NCBI RefSeq assembly: GCF_004362195.1
Contig: NZ_SNWG01000001.1
Span: 62,001 to 126,000, forward strand
Direction of reading: 5' to 3'
Source: Microbacterium sp. BK668
GTDB taxonomy: Bacteria; Actinomycetota; Actinomycetes; Actinomycetales; Microbacteriaceae
DNA: 64,000 nt
The notes beneath the pieces are model-generated. The model was not told where the DNA came from. It was given only the letters and a program-made list of their open reading frames with translations, and searched no databases. Numbering within the stretch: the first letter of the stretch is position 1; each line of letters begins with the position of its first letter. The position numbers and the translations under genes were made by a program. This document shows, piece after piece, positions 9,339-20,700 of the stretch.

Positions 9339-9360
9339 TTCTCTCTCCTCTGCCCCCGCG

Positions 9361-9642
9361 TCAGCGGCGGCGGCCCTTCTTGTCGTCCTTCACGTGGCCG
9401 CGGAAGGTGCGGGTGGGCGCGAACTCGCCCAGCTTGTGGCCGACCATGGTCTCGGTCACGAACACGGGGATGTGCTTGCGACCGTCGTGGACGGCGATCG
9501 TGTGGCCGAGCATCGCGGGGATGATCATCGAGCGACGCGACCAGGTCTTGATGACGTTCTTGGTACCGGCTTCGTTCTGAGCGACGACCTTGCGAAGCAG
9601 GTGCTCGTCGACGAAGGGGCCCTTCTTAAGGCTACGAGGCAT
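9361..9642 (-). CDS. rpsS: 30S ribosomal protein S19
   Basis: uS19 sits in the small-subunit head near the A-site finger. The 93-aa protein begins [16 protein letters not shown] and carries the signature [20 protein letters not shown]. Length and position between rplB and rplV are standard. Confidence 0.97.
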   Translation of the reverse strand: MPRSLKKGPFVDEHLLRKVVAQNEAGTKNVIKTWSRRSMIIPAMLGHTIAVHDGRKHIPVFVTETMVGHKLGEFAPTRTFRGHVKDDKKGRRR

Positions 9643-9654
9643 CTTCCTCTACTC

Positions 9655-10494
<840 letters not shown>

Positions 10495-10520
10495 TGTTCT
10501 CTAGTCCTCGTTCCCGACCG

Positions 10521-10820
10521 TCAGCCGACTGCCGTGAAGATGTCGATGGTGCCCGACTTGAGCGTCACGATGGCGCGCTTGGTGTCCTTGCGCTTGCCCG
10601 TGCCGAAGCGGGTGCGACGGGCCTTGCCGACGCGGTTGAGCGTGTTGACCGAGGCCACCTTCACGCCGAAGATCTTCTCGATCGCGAGCTTGATCTCGGA
10701 CTTGGAGGCGCGGGGGTCCACGAGGAACGTGTACTTCCCCTCGTCGATGAGCCCGTAGCTCTTCTCGGAGACGACCGGCTTCAGGATGATGTCGCGCGGG
10801 TCCTTGTTGACGGCGGTCAT
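10521..10820 (-). CDS. rplW: 50S ribosomal protein L23
   Basis: uL23 forms the docking site for trigger factor and SRP at the tunnel exit. The 99-aa protein has [21 protein letters not shown] and the helix-turn [20 protein letters not shown]. The ATG overlaps the rplD stop by four bases. Confidence 0.97.
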   Translation of the reverse strand: MTAVNKDPRDIILKPVVSEKSYGLIDEGKYTFLVDPRASKSEIKLAIEKIFGVKVASVNTLNRVGKARRTRFGTGKRKDTKRAIVTLKSGTIDIFTAVG

Positions 10821-11479
10821 GCCGAGACCTCCTCGGTGGCGCCGGACTTCGACGCGACGAACGCGTCGTAGGCGGCCTTGGTGAAGACGATGTCGTCGGA
10901 GACGAGCACGTCGTAGGCGTTCAGCTGGTCGAAGGGCAGCACGTGGACGTACGCGAGGTTGCGGACGCTCTTGATGCTGAGCTCGTCGTCACGCTCGATG
11001 ACGACGAGGACGTTCTTCGTCGGGGCGAGCTCGGCGAGGACCGCGGCGGCGGCCTTCGTCGAGGGCGCGCCCTCGATGCCGAACGAGTCGACGATGTGCA
11101 GGCGGTCCCCGCGAGCGCGGTCGCTGAGAGCTCCGAGGAGCGCGGCGGCGACCATCTTCTTGGGAGTGCGCTGCGAGTAGTCGCGCGGCTTCGGGCCGTG
11201 CACGATGCCACCGCCGGTCATGTGCGGCGCGCGGATCGATCCCTGCCGGGCGTTGCCCGTGCCCTTCTGCTTGAAGGGCTTGCGGCCGGCGCCGGAGACC
11301 TCACCGCGACGCTTCGTCGAGTGGGTGCCCTGGCGAGCCGCCGCGAGCTGCGCGACGACGACCTGGTGGATGAGCGGGATGTTCGTCTTGACGTCGAAGA
11401 GAGCGGCGGGCAGCTCCACGGAGCCGGCCTTCTTGCCGTCGGCCTTCAGGACGTCGAGCGCGAGAGTCGAGTCAGCCAT
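10817..11479 (-). CDS. rplD: 50S ribosomal protein L4
   Basis: uL4 lines the exit tunnel and in E. coli also represses the S10 operon. The 220-aa protein has the extended loop [20 protein letters not shown], which includes the [14 protein letters not shown] region where macrolide mutations occur; it appears unmutated. The C-terminal half has the expected Rossmann-like fold region with [14 protein letters not shown]. Five bases separate it from rplC. Confidence 0.97.
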   Translation of the reverse strand: MADSTLALDVLKADGKKAGSVELPAALFDVKTNIPLIHQVVVAQLAAARQGTHSTKRRGEVSGAGRKPFKQKGTGNARQGSIRAPHMTGGGIVHGPKPRDYSQRTPKKMVAAALLGALSDRARGDRLHIVDSFGIEGAPSTKAAAAVLAELAPTKNVLVVIERDDELSIKSVRNLAYVHVLPFDQLNAYDVLVSDDIVFTKAAYDAFVASKSGATEEVSA

Positions 11480-11484
11480 GGAGA

Positions 11485-12144
11485 TCAGGCACCCTTCACT
11501 GCGTTGCGGACGTAGACGATGCGGCCGCGCGCACCGGGGACGGCGCCCTTGACGAGCAGCAGACCCTTCTCGGCGTCGACGGCGTGCACCGTGAGGTTGA
11601 GGACGGTCACGCGCTCGCCACCCATGCGGCCGGCCATGCGCATGCCCTTGAAGACGCGGCTCGGGGTCGACGACGCGCCGATCGAACCGGGCTTGCGGTG
11701 GTTGCGGTGCGCACCGTGCGAGGCGGAGACGCCCTTGAAGTTGTGGCGCTTCATGACACCGGCGGTGCCCTTGCCCTTGCTGGTGCCGACGACGTCGACC
11801 AGCTGGCCGGCCTCGAACACGCCGTCCACCGTGAGCTCCTGACCGAGTGAGTAGTCAGCAGCGTCCGCCGTGCGGATCTCGGTGAGGTGACGGCGCGGGG
11901 TCACGCCGGCGGCCTCGAAGTGGGCCGTGAGGGGCTTGTTCACCTTGCGCGGGTCGATCTGGCCCGCGGCGATCTGAACGGCGTTGTAACCGTCCTTCTC
12001 GGGCGTGCGCACCTGCGTGACCACGTTCGGGGCGATCTCGATGACGGTGACGGGAACGAGCTTGCCGTTCTCGTTCCACACCTGGGTCATGCCCAGCTTG
12101 GTGCCGAGGAGACCCTTGGAAACCTTTTCGTTGATGTGTGCCAT
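11485..12144 (-). CDS. rplC: 50S ribosomal protein L3
   Basis: uL3 helps form the peptidyl-transferase centre. I take the ATG at 12144 ([19 protein letters not shown]), giving 219 aa. Family blocks [20 protein letters not shown] and [15 protein letters not shown] are intact. The open frame continues upstream into rpsJ out of frame, which is not coding. The start lies 11 bases after rpsJ. Confidence 0.97.
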   Translation of the reverse strand: MAHINEKVSKGLLGTKLGMTQVWNENGKLVPVTVIEIAPNVVTQVRTPEKDGYNAVQIAAGQIDPRKVNKPLTAHFEAAGVTPRRHLTEIRTADAADYSLGQELTVDGVFEAGQLVDVVGTSKGKGTAGVMKRHNFKGVSASHGAHRNHRKPGSIGASSTPSRVFKGMRMAGRMGGERVTVLNLTVHAVDAEKGLLLVKGAVPGARGRIVYVRNAVKGA

Positions 12145-12155
12145 TGCCGTCGTCC

Positions 12156-12464
12156 TCAGAGCTTGATCTCGATGTTGACGTCGGCCGGCAGGTCGAGGCG
12201 CATCAGCGAGTCGACGGCCTTGGGCGTCGGGTCGATGATGTCGATCAGACGCTTGTGGGTGCGCATCTCGAAGTGCTCGCGGCTGTCCTTGTACTTGTGG
12301 GGCGACCGGATGACGCACACGACGTTCTTCTCGGTCGGAAGGGGCACGGGGCCCACGACGGTCGCACCGGCACGGGTCACGGTGTCGACGATCTTGCGCG
12401 CCGAGCTGTCGAGTCCGGCGTGGTCGTACGACTTCAGGCGAATGCGGATCTTCTGTCCCGCCAT
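12156..12464 (-). CDS. rpsJ: 30S ribosomal protein S10, first gene of the S10-spc operon
   Basis: uS10 works in the small-subunit head and, in bacteria with NusB, in antitermination. The 102-aa protein begins [19 protein letters not shown] and carries [19 protein letters not shown]. It is the promoter-proximal gene; a good promoter lies about 325 bases upstream. In most actinobacteria tuf is adjacent upstream, but here 10.5 kb intervenes. Confidence 0.97.
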   Translation of the reverse strand: MAGQKIRIRLKSYDHAGLDSSARKIVDTVTRAGATVVGPVPLPTEKNVVCVIRSPHKYKDSREHFEMRTHKRLIDIIDPTPKAVDSLMRLDLPADVNIEIKL

Positions 12465-12794
12465 TGTCTGCTCACTCTCTTTCCGCGTCTTACCTCTGAG
12501 GGCATCGGACGCACATGACGCTCCGCGATCGCGAGGCGCCTGGGCACTTCTTCCTCGACAGGTCGAGGGATGCTGCACCGCTGTTCTGCTGTCAAACCGG
12601 AGGCCGCGGCATCCGGCTCCACTCCCCTGTGCGCACGCGCACGGCCCGAGTTCCGGCTACCCGGTTCCCGAGCCTCGAAGGTGGATGTGCTGTTCTGCTG
12701 CCCGCGGCCTAGGAGTTCGCTTGCGCTTCCTATGCACTGCCCTGGCAGTGATCCGGCGCGCGCCGAAAGGGGCGCCGGAATGTGGAACCTGACT
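12465..12794 (-). other. S10 operon 5' leader (non-coding)
   Basis: I see no convincing gene in this 330-base stretch. It lies between the predicted S10 promoter and rpsJ, so it should be transcribed as a leader. It contains a short hairpin at about 12735-12750 (CACTGCC/GGCAGTG), GC-rich inverted repeats just beyond it and a repeated GCTGTTCTGCTG word near 12580 and 12688. It could host L4- or antitermination-type regulation, but the sequence alone does not show which. Confidence 0.45.
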
Positions 12795-12823
12795 AGTCTA
12801 CGGGCCGCCCGGGCGTGTCGCAA
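12795..12823 (-). promoter_or_regulatory. Promoter of the S10-spc operon
   Basis: On the minus strand: -35 TTGCGA (12818-12823), 17-base spacer, -10 TAGACT (12795-12800). Both boxes resemble the housekeeping sigma consensus. Predicted transcription start near 12788. Confidence 0.7.
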
Positions 12824-12931
12824 ACCCGGGCGTGTCGCGACGCGCTATGCAGGGCGCTCTCACAGACAAGTCACGGTGGTGGATGCCGCGGCGCGTCCTT
12901 GCCCACCCGGGAGCCGCCGGAGTCACGGTGA

Positions 12932-12962
12932 AGGGGCGGCCGCGCTTCGCGCGACCGCCCCT
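12932..12962 (-). terminator. Terminator after the LAVTG surface protein
   Basis: A 14-bp stem (12932-12945 with 12949-12962) and 3-base loop begin 17 bases past the stop at 12979. The single non-Watson-Crick position becomes a G-U pair in the minus-strand RNA, suggesting that this is the transcribed direction. Confidence 0.75.
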
Positions 12963-12978
12963 CTGATCCGACCGAGCG

Positions 12979-14487
12979 TCAGCTGGCGTCGCTGCTGCGG
13001 CGCCGGCGCGCGGTGTAGACCGTCATCGCGACGCCCGCCAGGAGCGCGATCGCGCCGGCCGCGAGGTAGCCGGCCTGGAACACGCTGCCGGTCACGGCGA
13101 GGGTGCCGGGGTCGGCGGGGTCGGCGGGACCGGCGGAGTCAGACGCCGGCGTGGCGGGCACCGACGGGATTGCGGCCGGGTTCGCGCACAGGGCGCTCGC
13201 CTGGGGGTAGACGACGGACGTCTCGTAGGACGGGTTGACCTCGAAGATCACCGTGACGCCCGCACGGGTCCACCGCAAGTTGCCGTCGGTCTCGGTGTAG
13301 GTGCCATCCACGAGCGCCCAGCCGGGCCACATCTTCGGTTCGGCCGCCGAGGCACCCGGCCACAGCAGGCTCCCCTGCAGCGGCTGGTCGCCGACGACGT
13401 AGTCGTCGCCCGCGGGGTTCACGAAGGTGATCGTGAGGGGGGTCGCGTCGTCGGTCGAGAAGCCCTCGGGAAGCGTGACGTCGTACGAGAGGTACGGCAC
13501 GTCGCCCTGGCAGACCGCGAGGATGCTGCCGGGGACGAGGTCGGGGTCGCCGGGCGGCTCCTCCTCGCCGCGGCAGGCCTCGTCGTCTGCGGAGAGCTGA
13601 GCGAGGCTGGGAACCGTCCACTGCGTCTGGGCGGCCTCCGGGAACACCGTGCCGGCGAGCGGCGCGGCCGTCCAGGTCGTCGAGCCGTCCTCGTTCGAGG
13701 TCGGGGTCCATTCGACGCCCTCGCTCCTGGTGACGGTTCCGGCCGCGTCGCAGGTGGCGGGCGTGTAGGTCAGCGCCGGCGTCACCTCGGTCGGCTCCTC
13801 CTCGGGAGTGCACGAGGGGTGGTACACCGGCAGCCTCTCGAGGCTCGGGACGGTCCACTCGCGCGTCACGCCCTCCGCGAAGACCGTGCCGGCCGCCGGC
13901 GAAGCCGTGTACGTCGTCGTGCCGTCCTCGTTCTTCACCGAGGTCCACGTGACGTTGTCGCCGAGCGTCAGGATGCCGGCGAGCGCACAGGTCGGCAGCG
14001 AGAAGGTGAGGGTCGGTGTCACGACGGTCGGCGGCACCTCGGGCGTCGTGCCCTTGCAGACGATCCAGTGCGAGACGTCGGACTGCTGTCCGCCGCTGTT
14101 CTCCGGCGACGCGTAGGCGACGCCGGCCTGCGGGTGCTCGACGACGTTGTTCCACAGGTTGCCGCCCTTGACGACGAGAAGCTCCCAGTGGTCGCCCGGC
14201 CACGACGGGTCGTACTGCCGCAGCGTGACGGTCTTGCCGCCGTCGGTGATGGAGCCGTGGCTGGTGCTGCCCGAGCTCGAGTAGCAGACGGCCTCGTGGT
14301 CGGCGTACAGAGCCTCCCAATAGGACGTCTTGTTGGTGTCGGAGGTCCACTCGACGAGTTCGCCGGTGACACCCTTCGTTTCCGCGGCCGCTGCCCCGCT
14401 CGTCACGAGCGGAGCGAAGACCAGTGCGACGGCGAGCAGCGCTGCGAGCAGCGCGGAGGCACGCCGATTAATGCGTACGTCGAGCAC
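12979..14487 (-). CDS. Secreted, sortase-anchored surface protein (LAVTG)
   Basis: Function unknown; features are those of a wall-anchored exoprotein. The GTG at 14487 follows a purine-rich GGGAAGGGAAAA site and gives 502 aa. Residues about 7-36 form a signal peptide (two Arg, a long hydrophobic stretch, then GAAAAE). The middle holds two similar blocks of about 75 residues with paired Cys (TLTFSLPTCALAG... and ALTYTPATCDAAG..., each followed by a W-x-P-S-L element), separated by Glu/Pro linkers. The C-terminus is a sorting signal: LAVTG at 463-467, a hydrophobic helix and RRRR. LAXTG is the motif used by class E sortases of high-GC actinobacteria. A TAGTCT -10-like box lies near 14639-14644, without a clear -35. 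Confidence 0.85.
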   Translation of the reverse strand: MLDVRINRRASALLAALLAVALVFAPLVTSGAAAAETKGVTGELVEWTSDTNKTSYWEALYADHEAVCYSSSGSTSHGSITDGGKTVTLRQYDPSWPGDHWELLVVKGGNLWNNVVEHPQAGVAYASPENSGGQQSDVSHWIVCKGTTPEVPPTVVTPTLTFSLPTCALAGILTLGDNVTWTSVKNEDGTTTYTASPAAGTVFAEGVTREWTVPSLERLPVYHPSCTPEEEPTEVTPALTYTPATCDAAGTVTRSEGVEWTPTSNEDGSTTWTAAPLAGTVFPEAAQTQWTVPSLAQLSADDEACRGEEEPPGDPDLVPGSILAVCQGDVPYLSYDVTLPEGFSTDDATPLTITFVNPAGDDYVVGDQPLQGSLLWPGASAAEPKMWPGWALVDGTYTETDGNLRWTRAGVTVIFEVNPSYETSVVYPQASALCANPAAIPSVPATPASDSAGPADPADPGTLAVTGSVFQAGYLAAGAIALLAGVAMTVYTARRRRSSDAS

Positions 14488-14709
14488 GCTTTTCCCTTCC
14501 CCACACGGCGCGATGAGCACGCCGTAACCCCCAGCGCCTTCGGGTCGGCACTGTGACGGCCGGCGCCCCACCGCTCCCCCCAAGGGGCGGTCCGAGAGAG
14601 CAGTCTCCCGATGCGGGGCACGCATGCCGCGTTCTCGAAGACTATCGGGCGAGAGCGGCGCCGACGAAATCGAGTCCGCGCGGTGGCGGGACGGGGTGTC
14701 GCACACGCA

Positions 14710-14738
14710 CGGGGCCCGCCGAGCATGTCGGCGGGCCC
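14710..14738 (-). terminator. Terminator after the giant LPVTG protein
   Basis: Perfect 12-bp stem (14710-14721 with 14727-14738), 5-base loop, 20 bases beyond the stop at 14758. No U tract. It insulates the giant adhesin gene from the 502-aa surface protein gene downstream. Confidence 0.8.
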
Positions 14739-14757
14739 CGCCCGGAAGCCGGGCTCG

Positions 14758-17700
14758 CTACTGCACGTCGACCGTCGCCGACTTCCTACGCCGGCGCGTG
14801 ACGACGAGGGTCGCGACGCCGCCGAGGAGGGCGAGGAAGCCGAGCATGATCAGCGGCAGCGCCGGCGACCCGCCTGTCACCGGAAGGCCCGACAGCAGGA
14901 CCGTCGCGTCGTCCGAGTCGGTTCCCGTGTCTTCCGGGTCGCCGAACGTCTGATACTCCACCACCGCGACGTTCGTGATGACCGCTGCCGTCGACGCGGG
15001 ATTCACCGTCGCCGCGAGCGTGATCGTCGGCGCGCTCGATGGCGAATCGTTTGCACCGACCGGCTGCAGCGGACCGAACAGCGTGCAGTTCAGGACCCCG
15101 CCGTACCCCTGCGCGTTCTGCCCGGTGACAGCGCACGAGCTCCAGTTCGGGAAGACCCCCGCGTCGCCCTGGCCGGGCCACGTCACCGACGTGATCCGGA
15201 GGTCGGCAGGGATGGCGTCGGTGATGACCACGGCTTCGGCCGCCGAGTCGTCGCTCACGTTCGCCACTTCCAGGCTGTAGGTGAACGACTGCCCCGCGCT
15301 GGTGCGCTCGACGCTCGCCGTCTTCTCGATCTCGACCGTGCTGTGCCGCGCCTGGACGCACTCCGGCGTCGCCGGCGGGTACTCCACCTCGAACGTCAGC
15401 TCGGGGTTGACCGAGAGCGTGACCGTCGACGCTCCGCGCCACGCGTAGTCGAGCTCGCTGTCATCGAGGATCAGGCCGTTGTAGACGAGGTTCAGCCGGT
15501 CGGCCGCCGTCATCTCCGTCCGGGGCTCCGGGCCGGGGATGTAGTAGTTGATCGGGTTCGATCCGGGCACCACGTCGCTCAGCTCGATCGGACGCCACCC
15601 GGGGTAATCGATCGCGACGCCGGACGGGGTGAAGAACGCTCCCGGCCAGTCGGCGAGGCCGGTCCAGACCGGGCCGACCGCGCCCTCGTCCGACTCGTCG
15701 AACTCGACGAAGGGCGGAACGCTTCCCGGGCTGGGCGGGTCGAGCTCCCACAGGAGGCTCGCCGGCTCGCCGGCCAGCAGCGCCGACTTCGCCACGACCC
15801 ACCCCAGCAGCGGCGCATCACTCTGGCACGTCGCGTAAACGGACGCGGTGATGTCGCGCGTCGGCACCTCGGCGTCGTCGCAGTTGTTCTCGGGGTTCCC
15901 GTCGAACTCTGCGGCCACGCACACCAGGTTGACGATCGCGTCCAGCGGCGGCGTCGGCGCGGGCGGGTCCTCGCCCGGCGGCACCTGCGGCTCGCCGCCC
16001 ACCGGTGCGGGCAGGAACTCGGCCGTCACCCGGATCGTCGCCGACTCGCCGACGGCGAGCTGATCGATCTCGAGGTCGATGACGTTCCCGGGCAGATCCG
16101 ACGAGTCCGTGTAGGCGAGCCCGGCGGGCTCGACCGACAGCGTGCCGGCGACGAGCTGCACGCGACCGACATACGGCGCCTCGCTCAGCGAGTCGTCGAA
16201 CACGAGGATCTCGTTCGCCGGACCGGTGCCGGTGTTCGTGACGGTGATCACGTAGTCGAACTGGTCTCCGGGCTCGACCGACGTCTCCTCGCCCGCGAGG
16301 TCGGCGCTCTTCTCGACGCCGACGTCGTCGAACTGCACGACCTGGCAGGCGTCGTCGTCGGCCGTGTAGCCGCCCGAGGTCACCGTCGCGCTGTTGGGCA
16401 CGACGATGCCGGTCTCCTCCAGCTCGGCGCACTCGGCGACCGGTTCGACGGGGGGTGCGGTCACCCGCACCACCGCCGTGATCGTATAGACGTGCTGAGT
16501 CACGCCGTCCTCGTCCGGGTCGAGTGCGGCGGTCACGATGGTCCACGTCCCCTCGCCGTCGAACGTCGGATCGTCGGGCGCGGGCGTATCGGCACCCGCA
16601 GTGGCCGTCCACTCGCCCTGCAGCTCCACATTGGCCGGCAGGTCGGGCACGTCGGTCAGCACGTAGCCGACGCTCGGGCGCGGATCGGCATCCGTGGACG
16701 GATACGACACCGTGATGTCGTACGCGAGGGCCCAGCTCCCGTCGGGCTGCTGCACGGCGCCGCCCTGGGCGGACGACTTGGAGATGGTCGGGAAGACCGG
16801 CTCGGCGCACGCGTCGACGGGTGTGTCCTCACCTCCCGAGCTCAGCAGGGCCGTGTTGAGGAATCCGCCGGTCTGCCCCTCGCCGGGATCGCACGAGGTG
16901 GTGCCGCCGTCGATCGCCTCCGCGGTCACCGTCGCGCGCACCGTCACCGAGTACACGTGCGTCGCGCCCGCGGCGATGGCCTCGTCCGAGGCCAGTTCGG
17001 CCGGGTCGGTCACCGGATCGAACGTGCCCGAGGACTGGCCCGCCCACGTCGCCTCCACGACCTCGATGCCGCCGCCGAAGTCCAGCGTGTCGGTCAGGTC
17101 GTACTCGGCCGCCAGGCCGTCGGGGTTGCCCGGCCCCACCGGCGCCAGCGTCACCTCGATGGCGTAGGTGATCGTCCAGTCGCCCGTCGACGGATCCTGG
17201 TCCGTCCCCGTGACGGTCTTGACGATGGTGGGATACACGCGGTCGGCGACCGGGATGCAGTCGCTTCCGTCGATGGGGATGTCGCCCACGAGCAGCGTCG
17301 CCGAGTTGAAGAAGCCGCTGCCGGGCTCGCCCGTGCAGTCCGCGTCATCCTCGGTGAAGGCATCCGTCACCTCGACGCTCCACGACACGAGGTAGACGTG
17401 CGTCGCATCCGCAGCGAGAGCGACGTCGGTGACGAAGTCGGCTCCCGGACTGATCGGAAGCACCGGCTGATCTGCGATGTCCGTCCGCTGCGCCGTGCCC
17501 GCGTTGAGGGCGATGCCCGCGGCGAACGCGGGGGTGTCGGAGAGCGAGTAGAAGGTGTCGAAGCCGCCTGACGTCACGGTCACCTCGTAGGTGACGGTCC
17601 ACGCCGAGGGATCGGACGGATCCTGCGTCGCGGCGACGCCCTGCTTGGCGATCGTCGGCAGCCCGGGCTCCGAGCAGTCGTCGGCCGGGATCCCGACGCC

Positions 17701-20700
17701 GTTCACGGTCACCGTCGCGACGTTCAGGAAGCCGCCGGCGGTCGGCGGGTCCTCGTCGGTGCAGGAGAGCGTGTCGCCTTCCCATGCCGCCAGATCGACC
17801 GTCGCCCGCGCCGTCACGACGTAGGTCTCCACTCCGGCATCGCCAACCAGGGGGGCGAGCACGCGATCGGTCGCCAGCTCAGCGGTGCCGTCCGGTGCGA
17901 AGTCGCCGCTCGTCGGCCCGGTCCACGACGCCCCCTCGACCGTGATGTCGCCGCCGAACTGCAGGGAGTCCGCGAGGCTGTACACCGCCGCGAGCGTGGT
18001 CGACGAGTTGGTCACGACGACGTCGTAGACGATCTCCCACGTGCCGTCGGCGAGCTGACGCGTGTCGGTCACGGTCTTCGCGATCGTGACCGCCGGGCGC
18101 TCGATGTCGACGCAGTCGGACGACTCGGTCACGGTGATGCCGTTCGTGACGGATGCCGTGTTCCAGACGCCGCCCCCGTCCGCGGGCGTCGATCCGCACG
18201 TGAGCGCGGCCTCCGAGACGGATGCCGCGACCGTCACGACGCGCGTCACGGCGTAGGTGTGCACAGCGCCTGCGGGCAGGGTGCCGGTGGCGAGCTCGCC
18301 CGCGCCCGACCAGCCGGCGTTGCGGACGAACGTGCCGCCGCCCACGGGAGTGGGGTCGGATGCCGACCATGCTCCCCCGGCGACACCTGCCGGCAGGGGC
18401 GCGGCGGTGTCGCTCAGCGTGTACGAGAGGGGGATCGGGGTGGGGTTGCTCACCGCGACCAGGTAGCGGAGCGTCCACTCCCCCGTTGCCGGGTTCTGCA
18501 CAGCCGTCTGCGCCGTCTTCTGCACGGTCGGCGCTCCCGGCACGGCGCATCCCGTGTCGGTGTCGGTGCCTGAGGGGAACGTGACCGTGGCCGAGTTGAA
18601 GAAGCCGCCCCCGTTGGTGGGCGAGCACACGAGGGCGCCCGGTGCGACCGGTTCGATGTTCGCCTCTGCGGTCACCACGTAGGTGAAGGTGTAGACGCCG
18701 CCGCCTTCGATCGGCACGTCGGTGACGTTCGGCGAGCCCTCCCAGCCTTGTGTCAGGACGGTGAAGCTCGTGTCGAACTGCGGCGTGTCGGTCAGCGAGA
18801 AGCGCGTCGCAAGGGTGGGGCTGCCGTTCGCGACGACCACCTCATACGTGATGCGCCAGGTGCCGTCGGCGAGCTGCTCGACCGTTCCGTCGGACTTCTC
18901 CACGGTCACGGGGATGAGGATGTCGTCGTTGACGAGCGTGCAGGTCACGTCGTCGCCCGGGGCGAGCGTGATCGTCGGGTTCCCGACCGACGTGTTCGGG
19001 TATCCCGTGCACGTCAGGCTGTTCAGGGAGTAGGCCGCCGGGCCGCCGTTCTCGCCGATCGTGTAGACGACGCCCGCCCGCACCGGCTGCGCGGTCACCG
19101 CCGGCGTCTCCGTCTGACCGCTGAGGTCGGGCCCGCCCGGCGTGGTCGCCGTGAGGGTCCAATCGGTCGGCTCGGCCTCGCCGCCGTTGTCGTTCGTGAC
19201 CTCCTTGACCAGCGTCAGCTGCGGCGCGATGTCGTCGTTCACGAACCGGTAGAGCGGATCGTCGAGCGGATCGACCGTGATGAGCCAGTCGCCGTCCCCG
19301 TTCTGCTGCGGGTACCGGAGCGGATCGGGGTCAGCGACGACATCGACCCATGCCCCGTTCACGAAGCGCTGGAGCTTGGCGAACTGGTAGCCAGGGACGT
19401 CGGACTCGGTGAGGGTGTACACGTGTCCGGGACGCACGCCGAACGTGTTGGCCACCCCCGCCGTCTCGGAGCCCGGGACGGTGGTGGGGGTCAGCCCCGC
19501 GAGGACCGCGGGGGTGGCGGTGAGGTCCCACGCCGACGGCGGGGTCGAGCCGCCGTTGTCGTTCACCACCGTCTTGAGCAGCGTGAGGTCGGCCGTCTGG
19601 TTCACCAGGGTGCACGCGACGCGGTACCCCAGGGGCACGTTGACGCCGCCGTTGATGCCGTCCGAGAAGCCGCTGCCCGGCCACGGGTCGCCGTCGGCCT
19701 CGACGCGGATGCAGGTGGCCGAACCGGTCGACAGAGGGTTGGACTGCAGGTTCGTCCGGTTGTCTGTCTGCCGATAGCGAGGGTCTCCGCCGGACTCGAA
19801 CAGCTGGTATCGCGCGTTGGGCGTCACGTTCTGCGAAGCCACCGATGCAGACTCCGCCGCGCCAGAGAAGCCCGGCAGTCCGGTGGGAACCTGCGCGGTC
19901 GCGAGGAACGACGCGTTGAGCGTCCAGCTCGAAGGCTGTGCGTCACCGCCCTGAACCTGCTTGATGAGTGTCAGTTCGCTGTTGCAGAGCACGGTGTTCG
20001 TGATCGTCGCCGTGTTGTTGATCTGGCTCAGAAGCATCTGGTAGCCCGCACCCAACGGGACGTTGGCCGGCGTGCCGTTGACGCTGGTGACGACCGCGCT
20101 GCTCGTGCACATCGTGGGGTCGATCAGGGTGACCTGTTCGGACAGCGTGGTCGTGTCCCCCTGCGCGTAGCCCGTCCGGGTCACTCCCCATCCCTGGTTC
20201 GTCGCCCCGGCTGCGCCCGGACCGGTCAGCTGCAGCTGGGCGGTCAGGTCGCTCGGCTGCGCGCCGTCGGGATACGTCACGCCGTTGACGACCCACGTCT
20301 TGGTGACCGTGAGGTTCGCCTCCGGCGCCGGGGCGCGGTTGAAGACGACGCAGTTCACGGCCTGGGTGCTCGGCACGTCCACCGTGAATCCGAGCGCGCC
20401 GCTGTTGGTGACCGACACCGCTTCGTTCGTGTTGAGGTTCCGGCAGACGGCGTTCTGCCCGCCCACCTGCTGAAGGGTGAATCCCGATTGCTGCGTCTCC
20501 ACCACCGAGACCGAGGCGCTCGTCGTGCCGCCGGGGAACGCCAGCGGGTAGGTGACGGTGCCCGTGCCGTCGGCGGTCGTCGTGCGTGCCGCGGCCGGCG
20601 TCGTGACGCCCGGCGTGTTGACGGTGCCGGTGAACTGCCATCCCGCCCCGGAGGGAAGTGCACCCGTCGTCTGCCCGACCGGCGTGGTGTTCGGGATGAT

